From Flavobacterium sp. NG2 (GTDB taxonomy: Bacteria > Bacteroidota > Bacteroidia > Flavobacteriales > Flavobacteriaceae): 64,000 nucleotides of DNA. The stretch spans positions 2,661,001 to 2,725,000 of the forward strand of contig NZ_CP139420.1 of NCBI RefSeq assembly GCF_034119845.1. The letters run 5' to 3'. Every line of letters begins with the position of its first letter. Position 1 is the first letter of the stretch. A model generated the notes under the pieces. That model was given only the letters and a program-made list of their open reading frames with translations. It had not been told where the DNA came from and made no database searches. Of this stretch, positions 63,668-64,000 are shown piece after piece. The translations under genes were made by a program, and so were the position numbers.

Positions 63668-64000
63668 AATAAGCAAAATAAGGGCGTATGGGGGATGCCT
63701 AGGCTCTCAGAGGCGATGAAAGGCGTGATAAGCTGCGAAAAGTTACGGGGATCTGCACACAAGAGTTGATCCGTAAATACCTGAATGGGGCAACCCACTA
63801 TGTTGAAGACATAGTACACCGATAGGTGGGCAAACCCGCTGAACTGAAACATCTAAGTAGGCGGAGGAGAAGAAAACAAAAGTGATTCCGTAAGTAGTGG
63901 CGAGCGAACGCGGATTAGCCCAAACCAGTGTTGTTACGGCAATGCTGGGGTTGTAGGACCACGACATTTCTTGCATGAAGAATTAGAATTTACTGGAAAG
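63668..64000 (+). rRNA. rrl: 23S ribosomal RNA, 5' part (continues beyond the window)
   Basis: The 5' region GGGCGTATGGGGGATGCCTA and GGCTCTCAGAGGCGATGAAA matches the 23S start, with AGTGGCGAGCGAACGCGGAT near 63896. The 5' end is estimated from the E. coli equivalent. Order 16S-Ile-Ala-23S is the usual one. Confidence 0.93.

Overview
The window is AT-rich bacterial DNA from a member of the Bacteroidota, almost certainly Flavobacteriaceae and most like Flavobacterium. The evidence is a type IX secretion sorting domain, a menaquinone-type UbiA enzyme, DUF4294 and DUF4834 proteins, a fused ResB/CcsA protein, lipoprotein and AraC-type gene styles of this group, the absence of Shine-Dalgarno sites, and many -7 boxes of the TAnnTTTG type used by the Bacteroidota sigma factor. 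The right end carries the 5' part of an rRNA operon (16S, tRNA-Ile, tRNA-Ala, start of 23S).

Layout. 1-5.0 kb: a leftward housekeeping cluster (outer-membrane POTRA protein, MscS channel, Maf, UbiA, KdsC-like phosphatase, DUF2520 protein). 5.2-9.6 kb: the large cytochrome c assembly protein CcsBA and a membrane-anchored AraC regulator. 9.9-20.7 kb: four rightward genes for surface proteins, dominated by a 2588-residue fibre-like protein with 17 coiled-coil-type repeat blocks and trimeric-adhesin-like head motifs. 20.7-22.4 kb: an insertion sequence. 22.4-33.1 kb: lipid A acyltransferase, rhomboid, SIMPL, NlpC/P60, thiolase, a tRNA-Ser/Pro/Arg cluster, a lipoprotein, and a four-gene SDR/MBL/AraC/membrane-protein operon.

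33.1-41.6 kb is the accessory region and the most interesting part. A tyrosine recombinase gene (40560-41603) is followed by an array of single-gene cassettes, all in the same orientation as the recombinase: an unknown protein, a SUFU-domain protein, a HEPN-like protein and a Ser/Thr kinase with TPRs. Each gene is separated from the next by a 130-150 bp imperfect palindrome whose ends read AAC...GTT, with RYYYAAC/GTTRRRY cores best seen at one boundary. The start of every cassette is the reverse complement of its own end over about 12-15 bp, which is the signature of integron cassettes and attC sites. The recombinase, however, looks XerC-like and does not show the IntI-specific insertion. An IS1182-type element sits exactly in one attC core with an ACGT target duplication, and a decayed group II intron lies in the opposite orientation at the outermost attC. 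I regard this as an integron-like system of Bacteroidota that is either new or poorly described.

41.9-51.9 kb returns to core genes: an alpha-oxoamine synthase, GNAT protein, outer-membrane protein, DUF4834, YfhO, a small two-gene nucleotidyltransferase module, a GT4 glycosyltransferase and a polysaccharide flippase. 51.9-53.0 kb is a gene-free tandem array of 145-bp units. 53.1-60.4 kb holds a Cof-type HAD, PurC, SRPBCC and DUF1801 proteins, a two-component system, an M42 peptidase and a DUF4294 protein. 60.4-61.6 kb is non-coding with a dispersed hairpin element, 95-bp repeats and three tandem rRNA promoters.
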